Source: an uncultured Clostridia bacterium (GTDB taxonomy: Bacteria; Bacillota; Clostridia; Oscillospirales; JAAYOS01). Taken from it: a stretch of DNA of 40,875 nt. The translations under genes and the position numbers were made by a program. The notes beneath the pieces were generated by a model, which saw only the letters and a list, made by a program, of their open reading frames with translations, did no database searches and was not told the DNA's origin. The stretch spans positions 1-40,875 of the forward strand of contig CANRIN010000012.1 of assembly GCA_947630675.1 (NCBI GenBank), read 5' to 3'. Below, piece after piece: positions 22,350 through 29,538 of the stretch. How positions within the stretch are numbered: the stretch's first letter is position 1; the number at the start of each line of letters is the position of its first letter.

Positions 22350-24815
22350 TCACTGCTTATCAAACACGAGCCCGCCGTCCTGTGCGCGCGCCGTCACCTT
22401 GTCGCCGGACTTCAGGCTGCCGTCGAGTATCTTTTCCGCAACGGCGTCCTCGACCTTCGAGCTGAGTGCCCGCCTGAGCGGACGCGCGCCGTAGGTCGGG
22501 TCGAAGCCCTCGTCCGCTATGAGGTCGAGCGCACTGTCGTCCGCCGTGAGCTCAACGCCGCTCGCGTCGAGTATCCTCTTTGCGACGGTGTCAAACATCG
22601 ACCGCGCTATCTCCCGTATAGTCTCCTTGTCGAGCCGGTGGAAGACGATCACCTCGTCGATGCGGTTCAGGAACTCCGGCCGGAACGCCTCGCGCAGGCG
22701 CTGCATGACGGTGGCGCGGATCTCCTCGTCGGTGGGTGCGTCGTCGCTCTCGCCGAAGCCGAGGCGCTTCCGCTCCATGAGGTCGTGCGCGCCGAGGTTC
22801 GAGGTCATGACGATTATCGTGTTCTTGAAGTCGACGACGCGTCCCTGCGAGTCGCTGAGGCGTCCGTCCTCGAGTATCTGGAGCAGGATGTTGAAGACGT
22901 CGGGGTGAGCCTTCTCTATCTCGTCGAAGAGCACGACGGAGTACGGTGTGCGGCGGACCTTCTCGGTGAGCTGTCCGCCCTCGTCAAATCCGACGTATCC
23001 CGGAGGCGAACCGATGAGCTTCGATACGGAGTGCTTTTCCATATACTCGCTCATGTCCACGCGGATCATGGCGTTCTCGTCGCCGAAGAGCGCCTCCGCA
23101 AGCGCGCGGCAGAGCTCGGTCTTGCCGACGCCCGTCGGCCCCAGGAAGATGAAGCTGCCGGTCGGGCGCTTCGGGTCCTTGAGGCCGACGCGTCCGCGCC
23201 GTATGGCGCGCGACACCGCGCTCACGGCCTCGTCCTGACCGATAACGCGCCGGTGCAGGATGTCTTCCATGTGCAGGAGCCGCTCCGCCTCGTCCTCGGT
23301 GAGGCGCGTGACCGGAACGCCGGTCCAGCCGCTCACGACGGCCGCGACGTCCTCCTCCGATACCGAGCCGCGCTCGCCGGAGCTCTTGCCCTGCCACTCC
23401 GCGCGCTCGCGCTCGAGCTCCTCGCGGGTCTTCTTCTCCTCGTCGCGGAGCTGCGCCGCGAGCTCGAAGTCCTGGCTAGTCACCGCCGACTCCTTCTCGG
23501 CGGCGAGGCGGTCAAGCTTCTCCTCGAGCTCCTTGAGGGAATCCGGTGCGGTGGCGGACGCCATGCGCACGCGGCTGCACGCCTCGTCGATAAGGTCTAT
23601 CGCCTTGTCCGGCAGACGGCGGTCGCCGATATAGCGGGCGCTCAGCTCGACGGCTGCCTTTATCGCCTCGTCCGGTATCTTCAGGCCGTGGTGCGCCTCG
23701 TAGCGGTCGCGGAGCCCCTTCAGTATCTCGACGGCCTCCGCCTCGGTGGGCTCGCCCACCATGACCGGCTGGAAGCGCCGCTCGAGCGCCGCGTCCTTCT
23801 CGATGTGCTTGCGGTACTCGTCTATCGTCGTTGCGCCTATGACCTGTATCTCACCGCGCGAGAGCGCCGGCTTGAGGATATTCGCGGCGTCGATGGCGCC
23901 CTCCGCCGCGCCCGCGCCTATAATGGTGTGTATCTCGTCGATGAAGAGTATGACGTTGCCGGCGTCCTTCACCTCGTCGATAGCGCCCTTTATGCGCTCC
24001 TCGAACTCGCCGCGGTACTTCGTTCCGGCGAGCATACCGCCGAGGTCGAGCGAGAAGAGACGCTTGTTTTTCAGCGTCTCGGGCACGTCGCCCGCGGCTA
24101 TCCGCTCCGCAAGTCCCTCCGCGACGGCGGTCTTGCCGACGCCCGGCTCGCCTATCAGCACCGGGTTGTTCTTAGTGCGGCGGGAGAGGATGCGTATGAC
24201 TCGCGCGGTCTCCTCGTCGCGCCCGATTATCGGGTCGAGCTTGCCCTCTCGGGCCATGTCGGTAAGGTCGCGGCCGAACTTGTTGAGCGTCTTTGTTGCG
24301 GCAGAGGACGGGTCGCCGCGCTGCGCGCGGCCTCCGCGCGGCTGCTCGGCGTTTCCCTGCGGCGCTTCGCCGCCGGAGGAGCCGGTCATCTGCTCAAGCG
24401 AAGAATAGAGCTGCTGCGGGTTTGCGCCGAGGCTCACGAGGAGCTGCACCGCGACGCAGTCACTCTCGCGCAGGAGCCCCATCAGTATGTGCTCGGTGCC
24501 GACATAGGCGTGGCCGTGGTGCACCGCCTCGGCTATCGCGAGCTCGATTATCCTCTTTCCGCGCGGGGTGAAGCCCTGCACCGGCGCGCCGGACTGTCCC
24601 TCGCCTATCGCCTCGACGATAGCGCTCCTCAACGCGTCGCCGTCTATCCCAGCGCGGACGAGCGCCTTGGCCGCTATGCCGTCCGTCTCGCGGATGAGTC
24701 CCATCAGTATGTGCTCGGACCCGACGTAGCCGTGGCCGAGCTCCTGCGCCGCCTCCTGGGCGAGCCTTATCGCGTTCTCTGCGCGCTGTGTGAATCTGGA
24801 GTTGTAGGAAAACAT
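22350..24815 (-). CDS. clpC: ATP-dependent Clp protease ATP-binding subunit ClpC
   Basis: An 821-residue AAA+ unfoldase that feeds substrates, including arginine-phosphorylated proteins, to ClpP. It has two N-terminal Clp-N repeats (about 1-145), a first AAA+ module with GEPGVGKTA and FIDEIHT, a middle coiled region with a UVR-like segment ([16 protein letters not shown]), a second AAA+ module with GPTGVGKTE and LFDEIEKAH, and a C-terminal ClpB-D2-type domain. The UVR motif and length identify ClpC rather than ClpA, ClpB or ClpE. GGAGG lies 7 bases before the ATG. It is the last gene of the CtsR-controlled operon, with its adaptor McsB just upstream. Confidence 0.97.
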   Translation of the reverse strand: MFSYNSRFTQRAENAIRLAQEAAQELGHGYVGSEHILMGLIRETDGIAAKALVRAGIDGDALRSAIVEAIGEGQSGAPVQGFTPRGKRIIELAIAEAVHHGHAYVGTEHILMGLLRESDCVAVQLLVSLGANPQQLYSSLEQMTGSSGGEAPQGNAEQPRGGRAQRGDPSSAATKTLNKFGRDLTDMAREGKLDPIIGRDEETARVIRILSRRTKNNPVLIGEPGVGKTAVAEGLAERIAAGDVPETLKNKRLFSLDLGGMLAGTKYRGEFEERIKGAIDEVKDAGNVILFIDEIHTIIGAGAAEGAIDAANILKPALSRGEIQVIGATTIDEYRKHIEKDAALERRFQPVMVGEPTEAEAVEILKGLRDRYEAHHGLKIPDEAIKAAVELSARYIGDRRLPDKAIDLIDEACSRVRMASATAPDSLKELEEKLDRLAAEKESAVTSQDFELAAQLRDEEKKTREELERERAEWQGKSSGERGSVSEEDVAAVVSGWTGVPVTRLTEDEAERLLHMEDILHRRVIGQDEAVSAVSRAIRRGRVGLKDPKRPTGSFIFLGPTGVGKTELCRALAEALFGDENAMIRVDMSEYMEKHSVSKLIGSPPGYVGFDEGGQLTEKVRRTPYSVVLFDEIEKAHPDVFNILLQILEDGRLSDSQGRVVDFKNTIIVMTSNLGAHDLMERKRLGFGESDDAPTDEEIRATVMQRLREAFRPEFLNRIDEVIVFHRLDKETIREIARSMFDTVAKRILDASGVELTADDSALDLIADEGFDPTYGARPLRRALSSKVEDAVAEKILDGSLKSGDKVTARAQDGGLVFDKQ

Positions 24816-24866
24816 ATCGATACCTCCGTTCTCTTCTATTATATCCTTTCGTGCTCTGCAAAAAAC

Positions 24867-25904
24867 TTATATACTGAACGAACCTTCCTCTATGCCGTGA
24901 AGCAGCTCGGCACGTCTGCGGTCCCGTTCGCCGGGGGAGAGCTCCTTCCCCGCCGAAAGCGACAGGTTGGACGCCCGCACCGCCCACAGCAGCTCGTTGA
25001 GTCTGCCGCAGTCGGTCGGGAGTATCCCGAGCGACGCGCCGACGCGCACCTCGCCGAGCAGCCGCAGCGCCTCGGACGTGTCCATCCGCCGCGCGTACTT
25101 CAGCGTCCCGACTGCGCGCCAGACGCGGTCCTCGACGCCCTCGCGGCTGCTCTCGAACGAGCGGCGGCGAAGCGTACGTTCGCGCTCGATTATCTGCCGT
25201 GCTACCTGCTCGAGGCGGTCGCAGACCTCCTCCTCGGTGTAGCCGAGGGTTATACGGTTCGAGAACTGGTAGAGCGAGCCCTCGGCGGCGCTCCCCTCTC
25301 CGTATATGCCGCGCGCGGTGAGGCCCGCGCCTCCCGCCGCCGAGACGACGCCGCCTATCTCGCGCGCCTCCTCGAGCGCGGGCAGGTGCAGCATGACCGA
25401 CACACGCATACCCGTTCCGAGGTTTGTCGGGCATTTCGTGAGATAGCCGAGCTTCTCGTCAAACGCATAGCCGAGCTCGCGGTCGAACACCTCGTCGAGC
25501 TGCCGTGCGCGCTCGAGGGTCTTCTTCACGTCGAGGCCGGGCGCGAGCACCTGGAGCCGGAGGTGATCCTCCTCGTTTATCATGACGCTCATGCTCTCGT
25601 CGTCGCTTATCAGCACGGCCCGCGGCGAACCGCCCTCCGCGAGGTCGGGCGAGATTATGTGCCGCTCGACGAGCGCCGCGCGCTCGAGCGATGAGCACTG
25701 CTCCATATCCACAAGGCGGAAGTGCGCGCCTATCTCGCTTCTCGACAGCGCCGTCGCGGTCTCGCTTATCAGCCGCCGCGTCGCGTCGTCGCTCATCCGT
25801 CCCGGGAAGGGATATTTCGATATATTGCGGGCAAAGCGGACGCGCGTGGACACGCACACGTCGCCCTCGTCTCCTTTGCGCCTGTACCATCTTTCGGTCG
25901 TCAT
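24867..25904 (-). CDS. mcsB: Protein-arginine kinase McsB
   Basis: A 345-residue phosphagen-kinase-like enzyme that phosphorylates arginine on misfolded proteins and on CtsR, marking them for ClpCP. The N-terminal STRVRFARNI motif, the INEEDHLRLQ loop and the catalytic CPTNLGTGMRVSVMLHLP segment are all present, as in Bacillus McsB. The ATG overlaps the mcsA stop codon by four bases (ATGA), so the two are translationally coupled, fitting the McsA-McsB complex. The clpC gene follows 51 bases downstream. Confidence 0.96.
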   Translation of the reverse strand: MTTERWYRRKGDEGDVCVSTRVRFARNISKYPFPGRMSDDATRRLISETATALSRSEIGAHFRLVDMEQCSSLERAALVERHIISPDLAEGGSPRAVLISDDESMSVMINEEDHLRLQVLAPGLDVKKTLERARQLDEVFDRELGYAFDEKLGYLTKCPTNLGTGMRVSVMLHLPALEEAREIGGVVSAAGGAGLTARGIYGEGSAAEGSLYQFSNRITLGYTEEEVCDRLEQVARQIIERERTLRRRSFESSREGVEDRVWRAVGTLKYARRMDTSEALRLLGEVRVGASLGILPTDCGRLNELLWAVRASNLSLSAGKELSPGERDRRRAELLHGIEEGSFSI

Positions 25905-26254
25905 GCCTTTTCGCCTCCCTCGTCCGCGAGCTTCTTCAGCTCGTCGCGTATCTCTGCGGCGCGCTCGAAGTTCTGCGCGCCTATGGCCTCCTGCATCTCG
26001 CGTTCGAGCGCTTCGCGGCGGCGCTTCGGGCTCGCCGCGACCTTGGCCGGGACGCGTCCGGTGTGAGTCGCGTTGCCGTGTATCCGCCGGATGTACGGCG
26101 TGAGCAGCGGCGCAAACTCGCGGTAGCAGTCCGCGCAGCCCACGCGCCCGGTGCGGGCGACCTCCTCCTCGCTTATCCCGCAGGTCGGACAGACATGGTT
26201 CCTGCGCGCCTGCATAGCCCGTATCTCGGGCAGGAAAAATTCGTCAAACAGCAT
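25901..26254 (-). CDS. mcsA: McsA-like activator of protein-arginine kinase (short form)
   Basis: A 117-residue zinc protein that activates McsB. It has one pair of CxxC motifs (CPTCG near 22-26 and CADCY near 40-44), a conserved RRIHG stretch, and a C-terminal UVR domain (about 78-110, EAIGAQNFERAAEIRDELKK). Bacillus McsA is about 185 residues with two CxxC pairs; this copy lacks the first pair. The start is secure, with GGGAGG 8 bases upstream, so it is not a missed extension. Its position between ctsR and mcsB, with the ATGA overlap, confirms the identity. Confidence 0.92.
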   Translation of the reverse strand: MLFDEFFLPEIRAMQARRNHVCPTCGISEEEVARTGRVGCADCYREFAPLLTPYIRRIHGNATHTGRVPAKVAASPKRRREALEREMQEAIGAQNFERAAEIRDELKKLADEGGEKA

Positions 26255-26297
26255 ATTCGTTGCCTCCCGTCAATTACTCCGTATCGCTTTTCTTTGC

Positions 26298-26753
26298 TTA
26301 CCCCGCATCCGCGCAGGCAAGGAGCATCTGCTTGAATATCTCCGCCCGCAGCGCGCCCTTCCTTTCCGCCGGAACTCCGGCGAGCGCCCTCTCGCTCATC
26401 GCCGCGGCCATCAGGCGTCCCTCTGCCGGGGTTATCGCTCCGGCGGCGTCGAGATTGGTGAGGACTGCGGCGGCGGACACCGCGTCTATAGAGTTCCCTA
26501 CGCTCGCAAGCGCGTGCATGAGTATCAGCCTAGGTCCCGCCTCGACGCGCCTTATGCGGATATATCCTCCGCCGCCGCGCCGCGACTCCACAATGTAGCC
26601 CTGCTCGGGCGAGAAGCGGGTGGAGAGCACATAGTTTATCTGGCTCGGCGCGCAGCCGAAGCGTTCCGCAAGCTCTCCCCTGCGCAGCTCGACCGACCGG
26701 TCGCTCTCGAGAGCCGAGCGTATGAACTGCGCCACCAGATCCGTAAGTCCCAT
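26298..26753 (-). CDS. ctsR: Transcriptional repressor CtsR
   Basis: A 151-residue dimeric winged-helix repressor of class III heat-shock genes. The N-terminal HTH (RRGELAERFGCAPSQINYVL) is followed by the SRRGGGGYIRIRR wing, whose tetraglycine acts as the temperature sensor and whose Arg is a target of McsB in Bacillus-type systems. The C-terminal domain ends near the stop, as expected. AGGAGA lies 9 bases before the ATG. It is the first gene of the ctsR-mcsA-mcsB-clpC operon, and three CtsR operators upstream imply strong autorepression. Confidence 0.96.
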   Translation of the reverse strand: MGLTDLVAQFIRSALESDRSVELRRGELAERFGCAPSQINYVLSTRFSPEQGYIVESRRGGGGYIRIRRVEAGPRLILMHALASVGNSIDAVSAAAVLTNLDAAGAITPAEGRLMAAAMSERALAGVPAERKGALRAEIFKQMLLACADAG

Positions 26754-26765
26754 AGCAAAGTCTCC

Positions 26766-26782
26766 TTTGACCTTTTCTGACC
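26766..26782 (-). promoter_or_regulatory. CtsR operator 3 (downstream of the -10)
   Basis: The minus strand reads GGTCAGA-AAA-GGTCAAA, one mismatch to the heptad direct repeat of CtsR, between the -10 box and the ctsR start. Confidence 0.85.
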
Positions 26783-26785
26783 TTT

Positions 26786-26814
26786 ATTATAATCACAGTA
26801 TGGAGGAAACACAA
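26786..26814 (-). promoter_or_regulatory. Promoter of the ctsR operon
   Basis: The minus strand reads TTGTGT (26809-26814), a 17-bp spacer and TATAAT (26786-26791), flanked on both sides by CtsR operators. Confidence 0.82.
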
Positions 26815-26821
26815 ATTCGAT

Positions 26822-26838
26822 TTTGACCTATTTTGACC
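26822..26838 (-). promoter_or_regulatory. CtsR operator 2 (perfect)
   Basis: GGTCAAA-ATA-GGTCAAA on the minus strand, a perfect match to the CtsR heptad repeat, just upstream of the -35. Confidence 0.92.
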
Positions 26839-26839
26839 A

Positions 26840-26856
26840 TTTGACTTTCTTTGACC
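26840..26856 (-). promoter_or_regulatory. CtsR operator 1
   Basis: GGTCAAA-GAA-AGTCAAA on the minus strand, separated from operator 2 by one base. Confidence 0.9.
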
Positions 26857-27018
26857 TTTGATTATCTTGCTGTTTCGCGGCTATGCTGAATATTTCGCAA
26901 ATTTGCTCGCTGTATCGCGCTTTTGGGTTTCGTCTCCGATGTTAGCCTAACCTTACAAAAACATTTCGCAAATCGCCGCCACAGCCGAAAAAAGTTTATA
27001 TTGAACCTAAATTAGTGA

Positions 27019-27046
27019 TTGCATTTTTTATAAAATGTGCTACAAT
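27019..27046 (+). promoter_or_regulatory. Ferredoxin promoter
   Basis: TTGCAT (27019-27024), a 16-bp spacer and TACAAT (27041-27046), 32 bases before the start. The 160-base stretch between this and the CtsR operators is AT-rich and shows nothing else. Confidence 0.7.
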
Positions 27047-27078
27047 AAAGTTACTTCAAAAAGGAGGTGGCTTACATA

Positions 27079-27246
27079 ATGCCTTATAAGATTTCTGATG
27101 AGTGTATCGCGTGTGGTGCCTGCGCCGCCGGTTGCCCGGTCGAGGCTATCTCGGAGGGTGATATCTACGTTATAGACCCCGAGAAGTGCATTGACTGCGG
27201 AGCTTGCGCAGAGAACTGCCCTGTCGGAGCACCGAAGGCCGAGTAA
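27079..27246 (+). CDS. 2[4Fe-4S] clostridial-type ferredoxin
   Basis: A 55-residue electron carrier that falls below the ORF-track cutoff. It has two classical cluster motifs: CIACGACAAGCP (about residues 9-20) and CIDCGACAENCP (about 38-49), each followed by a Pro-Val. The pseudo-two-fold symmetry and length match clostridial ferredoxins that serve pyruvate:ferredoxin oxidoreductase and hydrogenases in the cytoplasm. AAGGAGGTGG, an extended Shine-Dalgarno, lies 9 bases upstream of the ATG, consistent with high expression. It is monocistronic, with hairpins downstream. Confidence 0.97.
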   Translation: MPYKISDECIACGACAAGCPVEAISEGDIYVIDPEKCIDCGACAENCPVGAPKAE

Positions 27247-27298
27247 TTTCGCGGCTCGGTGCCGCACAGCGGCACAGCCTGGAAGTGCATCGGAAGAT

Positions 27299-27323
27299 GG
27301 GGGCGGATCTTATATCCGCCCCC
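27299..27323 (+). terminator. Probable ferredoxin terminator
   Basis: GGGGGCGGAT-CTTAT-ATCCGCCCCC followed by AATTTC. It is the first hairpin of locus 3, 52 bases after the ferredoxin stop. Confidence 0.5.
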
Positions 27324-27328
27324 AATTT

Positions 27329-27370
27329 CAACCTTTCGGAAAAATCCTTGCGGATTTTTCCGAAAGGTTG
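27329..27370 (+). repeat. 19-bp perfect inverted repeat with 4-base loop
   Basis: CAACCTTTCGGAAAAATCC and its exact complement flank TTGC. It is the longest uninterrupted stem noticed in the window, and no T run follows. Confidence 0.9.
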
Positions 27371-27508
27371 TCGCGGCAAATCGCGCTCGCTTCGCTCGCT
27401 TACCAATTTGCCGCGAGATTGCTCGGTGCGAAATGTGCTCGCTGACGCTGCGCACCCTTTCGCGCCGAGACTTTCACTTGCAATTGCGCAGGCGCAATTG
27501 CAAGTGAA

Positions 27509-27540
27509 GCTGTCGGATAGGGCGAAGCCCTACCGACAGC
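27509..27540 (+). repeat. Block C hairpin, copy 1 (bulged A)
   Basis: GCTGTCGG-(A)-TAGGGC-GAA-GCCCTA-CCGACAGC: an 8-bp stem, a single bulged A, a 6-bp stem and a 3-base loop. It has the same geometry as the copy at 40548-40579 with different paired bases. Confidence 0.8.
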
Positions 27541-27601
27541 GGGCGCTCCGCTTCGCGCCTCGACGGCTTCGCCGTCTTCGACGCACGCTCCGCGAGAGGT
27601 A

Positions 27602-27632
27602 TTTTCGGCGACGTACACGCCGCCGCCGAAAA
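27602..27632 (+). repeat. Block D hairpin, copy 1
   Basis: TTTTCGGCG and CGCCGAAAA flank the conserved segment ACGTACACGCCG. The counterpart at 40638-40668 has different stem bases but the same ACGTACACGCCG segment. Confidence 0.75.
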
Positions 27633-27787
27633 TGATTGGAACTTATTCGCCGCCTGCGGCGGCGGACTCTGCGAGGCTCGGCGGGACGTCGGCGCAAAGC
27701 GCCGTTTGGGATTTCGCGAAACTCTGTAAGACAGTGTACACACCGGGGACGGAAGGTATCCGCCCCCGTTTATTATTACGTTATCCT

Positions 27788-28555
27788 ATGTTTTATAACG
27801 ACGGTTCGATCGAAAAAGAAAACATCACGGCGGAGCTCCTGCCCGGAGGGATACGCCTCCTTCAGGACGGGCGTCACCTGCGCATCGGCGCGGATGCCGT
27901 CCTGCTCGCGGCGTTCTGCCCTCCGGCGGAAAGGATATGCGAGCTCGGGTGCGGCGTCGGGAACGTCCTTCTTGCGCTCGCGGGGAGGCAGCCTTCCGCG
28001 ACGCTTACCGGCGTCGAGATAGAGCCGGGCGCGGCGGAGCTCTGCCGCGAGAGCATACGGCTGAACTCGCTCGAGAGCCGCGTGCGCGTCGAGACGGGCG
28101 ACCTGCGGGAAGCGCCGTCGCTCGGCCTCGCGCCGCGCTCGTTTGACCTCGTTCTGATGAACCCGCCGTATCTGCGCGCAGGGACGGTGCGCGACATGCC
28201 GGATCCCGTCACGGACCTCGAACGCGTGGACAGGACCGCGCCGCCGGACGCGGTCGCGCGTGCGGCGGCATACCTCCTTCGCGCGCGGGGCTCGCTCTGC
28301 CTCGTGCTGAGAGCGGGACGGCTCGGGGACTACATCACGGCGGTCTCGTCGGCGGGTCTCGCGCCCGCCGAGCTCTGCCTTGCGGCACATGACGCGTCCG
28401 CCCCGCCGTCTCTTGCCCTTCTCCGGGCAGAGAAGGGATACACCGGAGAGCTCCGGATACTCCCGACTTTCCGCACGGGCGGGGAGGAGTACCGCCGCAT
28501 CCTCGAGGGAGACGGACTGCACAAGGCTCTTGGCGTCCGACGCCGGAATGACTGA
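27788..28555 (+). CDS. tRNA1(Val) (adenine(37)-N6)-methyltransferase TrmN6-like
   Basis: A 255-residue class I SAM-dependent methyltransferase. The glycine-rich SAM loop ELGCGVGNVLLAL lies near residues 56-68, an acidic GVEIEPG follows, and the catalytic NPPY (LVLMNPPYLRAG) lies near residue 130, marking an adenine-N6 or related exocyclic-amine enzyme. The N-terminal LLPGGIRLLQDG...IGADAVLLAAF is typical of the YfiC/TrmN6 family. I choose the ATG at 27788 by homology, although no clear Shine-Dalgarno precedes it; the longer ORF runs back into the palindromic repeat. The stop overlaps the region of the rsmI start, forming an operon. Confidence 0.87.
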   Translation: MFYNDGSIEKENITAELLPGGIRLLQDGRHLRIGADAVLLAAFCPPAERICELGCGVGNVLLALAGRQPSATLTGVEIEPGAAELCRESIRLNSLESRVRVETGDLREAPSLGLAPRSFDLVLMNPPYLRAGTVRDMPDPVTDLERVDRTAPPDAVARAAAYLLRARGSLCLVLRAGRLGDYITAVSSAGLAPAELCLAAHDASAPPSLALLRAEKGYTGELRILPTFRTGGEEYRRILEGDGLHKALGVRRRND

Positions 28556-28571
28556 AACGGAGGGAGACAGG

Positions 28572-29417
28572 TTGTCCACACTCTACATCACCGCAACGCC
28601 GATAGGGAACCTCGGCGACATCACCGTGCGCGCGCTCGAGACGCTTCGCTCCTGCGACTTCATCGCGGCAGAGGACACCCGCGTGACGCTTCGGCTGCTC
28701 AACCACTTCGGCATAAAGAAGCCTCTCGTGAGCTATCACGAGCACAGCAGCCGCGAGACGGCGGAGCGGATAGCCGCAAGGATCTCCGCGGGCGAGGTCT
28801 GCGTTCTCGTGAGCGACGCGGGGATGCCCGCGATAAGCGACCCCGGCCGTGAGCTCGTCGCGCTCTGCCACCGCGAGGGGGTGCCGGTCCGCGTGATACC
28901 CGGCGCGAGCGCGGCAGTGAGCGCGGTCGCGGCGAGCGGGCTCGACGCCGCGCGGTTCTGTTTTGAAGGATTTCTCTCCGCAACGGCGCGGGTGCGGCGT
29001 GAGCGCTTGGCACAGCTCAGCCGCGAGACGCGGGCTATGGTGTTCTACGAGGCTCCGCACAAGCTCGCAAGGACGCTCCGCGACCTTGCGGACGCCTTCG
29101 GCGAAAGCCGGCGGGTGTCCGTCTCGCGCGAGCTCACGAAGCTGCACGAGGAGACGTTCGTGACAACGCTCGGCGAGGCCGCCGCCATGTATGCGGACGG
29201 CGGAGCGCGGGGCGAGTTTGCCCTCGTCGTCGAGGGCGCACCGGAGGACTCCGCCGATGCGCGCGACCCGGAGAGCGCCGTCCGTGAGGCGCGGCGGCTC
29301 GCGCACGAGGAGGGCCTTTCCGCAAGCGAGGCCGCAAAGAGAGCCGCCGCCATGTTCGGCGTTCCCAAGGGCGAGATATACCGCGCGCTTCTCCGCGACG
29401 GCCCCGAGGGCGAGTGA
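28572..29417 (+). CDS. rsmI: 16S rRNA (cytidine1402-2'-O)-methyltransferase RsmI
   Basis: A 281-residue tetrapyrrole-methylase-fold enzyme that methylates C1402 in the decoding centre. The start LYITATPIGNLGDIT, the VSDAGMPAISDPG motif and the VIPGASAAVSAV segment are diagnostic. I favour the TTG at 28572 because GGAGG lies 8 bases upstream and the homologous N-terminus begins there. An in-frame ATG at 28548 overlaps the trmN6 stop but lacks a ribosome binding site. It is co-transcribed with trmN6 and ends 121 bases before dnaN, a pair often seen near the origin in Bacillota. Confidence 0.94.
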   Translation: MSTLYITATPIGNLGDITVRALETLRSCDFIAAEDTRVTLRLLNHFGIKKPLVSYHEHSSRETAERIAARISAGEVCVLVSDAGMPAISDPGRELVALCHREGVPVRVIPGASAAVSAVAASGLDAARFCFEGFLSATARVRRERLAQLSRETRAMVFYEAPHKLARTLRDLADAFGESRRVSVSRELTKLHEETFVTTLGEAAAMYADGGARGEFALVVEGAPEDSADARDPESAVREARRLAHEEGLSASEAAKRAAAMFGVPKGEIYRALLRDGPEGE

Positions 29418-29429
29418 CGATCAAAATTG

Positions 29430-29466
29430 ATTCCCCGCAGCACGCTTCGAGGCTTGCGCGGGGAAT
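29430..29466 (+). terminator. Hairpin between rsmI and dnaN
   Basis: ATTCCCCGC pairs with GCGGGGAAT around an imperfect inner loop and is followed by ATTTCTAT. A weak terminator, just before the dnaN -10 box. Confidence 0.6.
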
Positions 29467-29482
29467 ATTTCTATGCTATAAT
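29454..29482 (+). promoter_or_regulatory. Candidate dnaN promoter
   Basis: TATAAT at 29477-29482 with a weak TTGCGC 17 bases upstream that overlaps the preceding hairpin. The region to the start codon is AT-rich. Confidence 0.55.
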
Positions 29483-29538
29483 AATTTTATAAGTTATATT
29501 TGGTATTTCTGTCATTTCAGTGAAAGGGGCGACGCTCT

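Larger units (their letters stand above)
27250..27745 (+). repeat. Mosaic palindromic repeat, locus 3 (largest copy)
   Basis: About 500 non-coding bases made of consecutive hairpins: GGGGGCGGAT/ATCCGCCCCC (27299-27323), a 19-bp perfect stem (27329-27370), CGGCAAAT...ATTTGCCG, block B (27423-27468), a 17-bp perfect stem (27473-27508), block C (27509-27540), a GACGGC-TTC-GCCGTC stem, block D (27602-27632), block E (27628-27679) and block A (from 27683). Blocks B-C-D-E occur in the same order in locus 4. Track ORFs here lack ribosome binding sites and just read through palindromes. Confidence 0.72.

Noticed and set aside
27165-27743. Several overlapping ORFs on both strands in locus 3
   Set aside because: They run through perfect inverted repeats, lack ribosome binding sites and share no domain. 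The real gene at the left is the 55-residue ferredoxin.
29418-29538. Possible oriC upstream of dnaN
   Set aside because: Only 121 bases, partly AT-rich, without any TTATCCACA-like box. dnaA is not adjacent.
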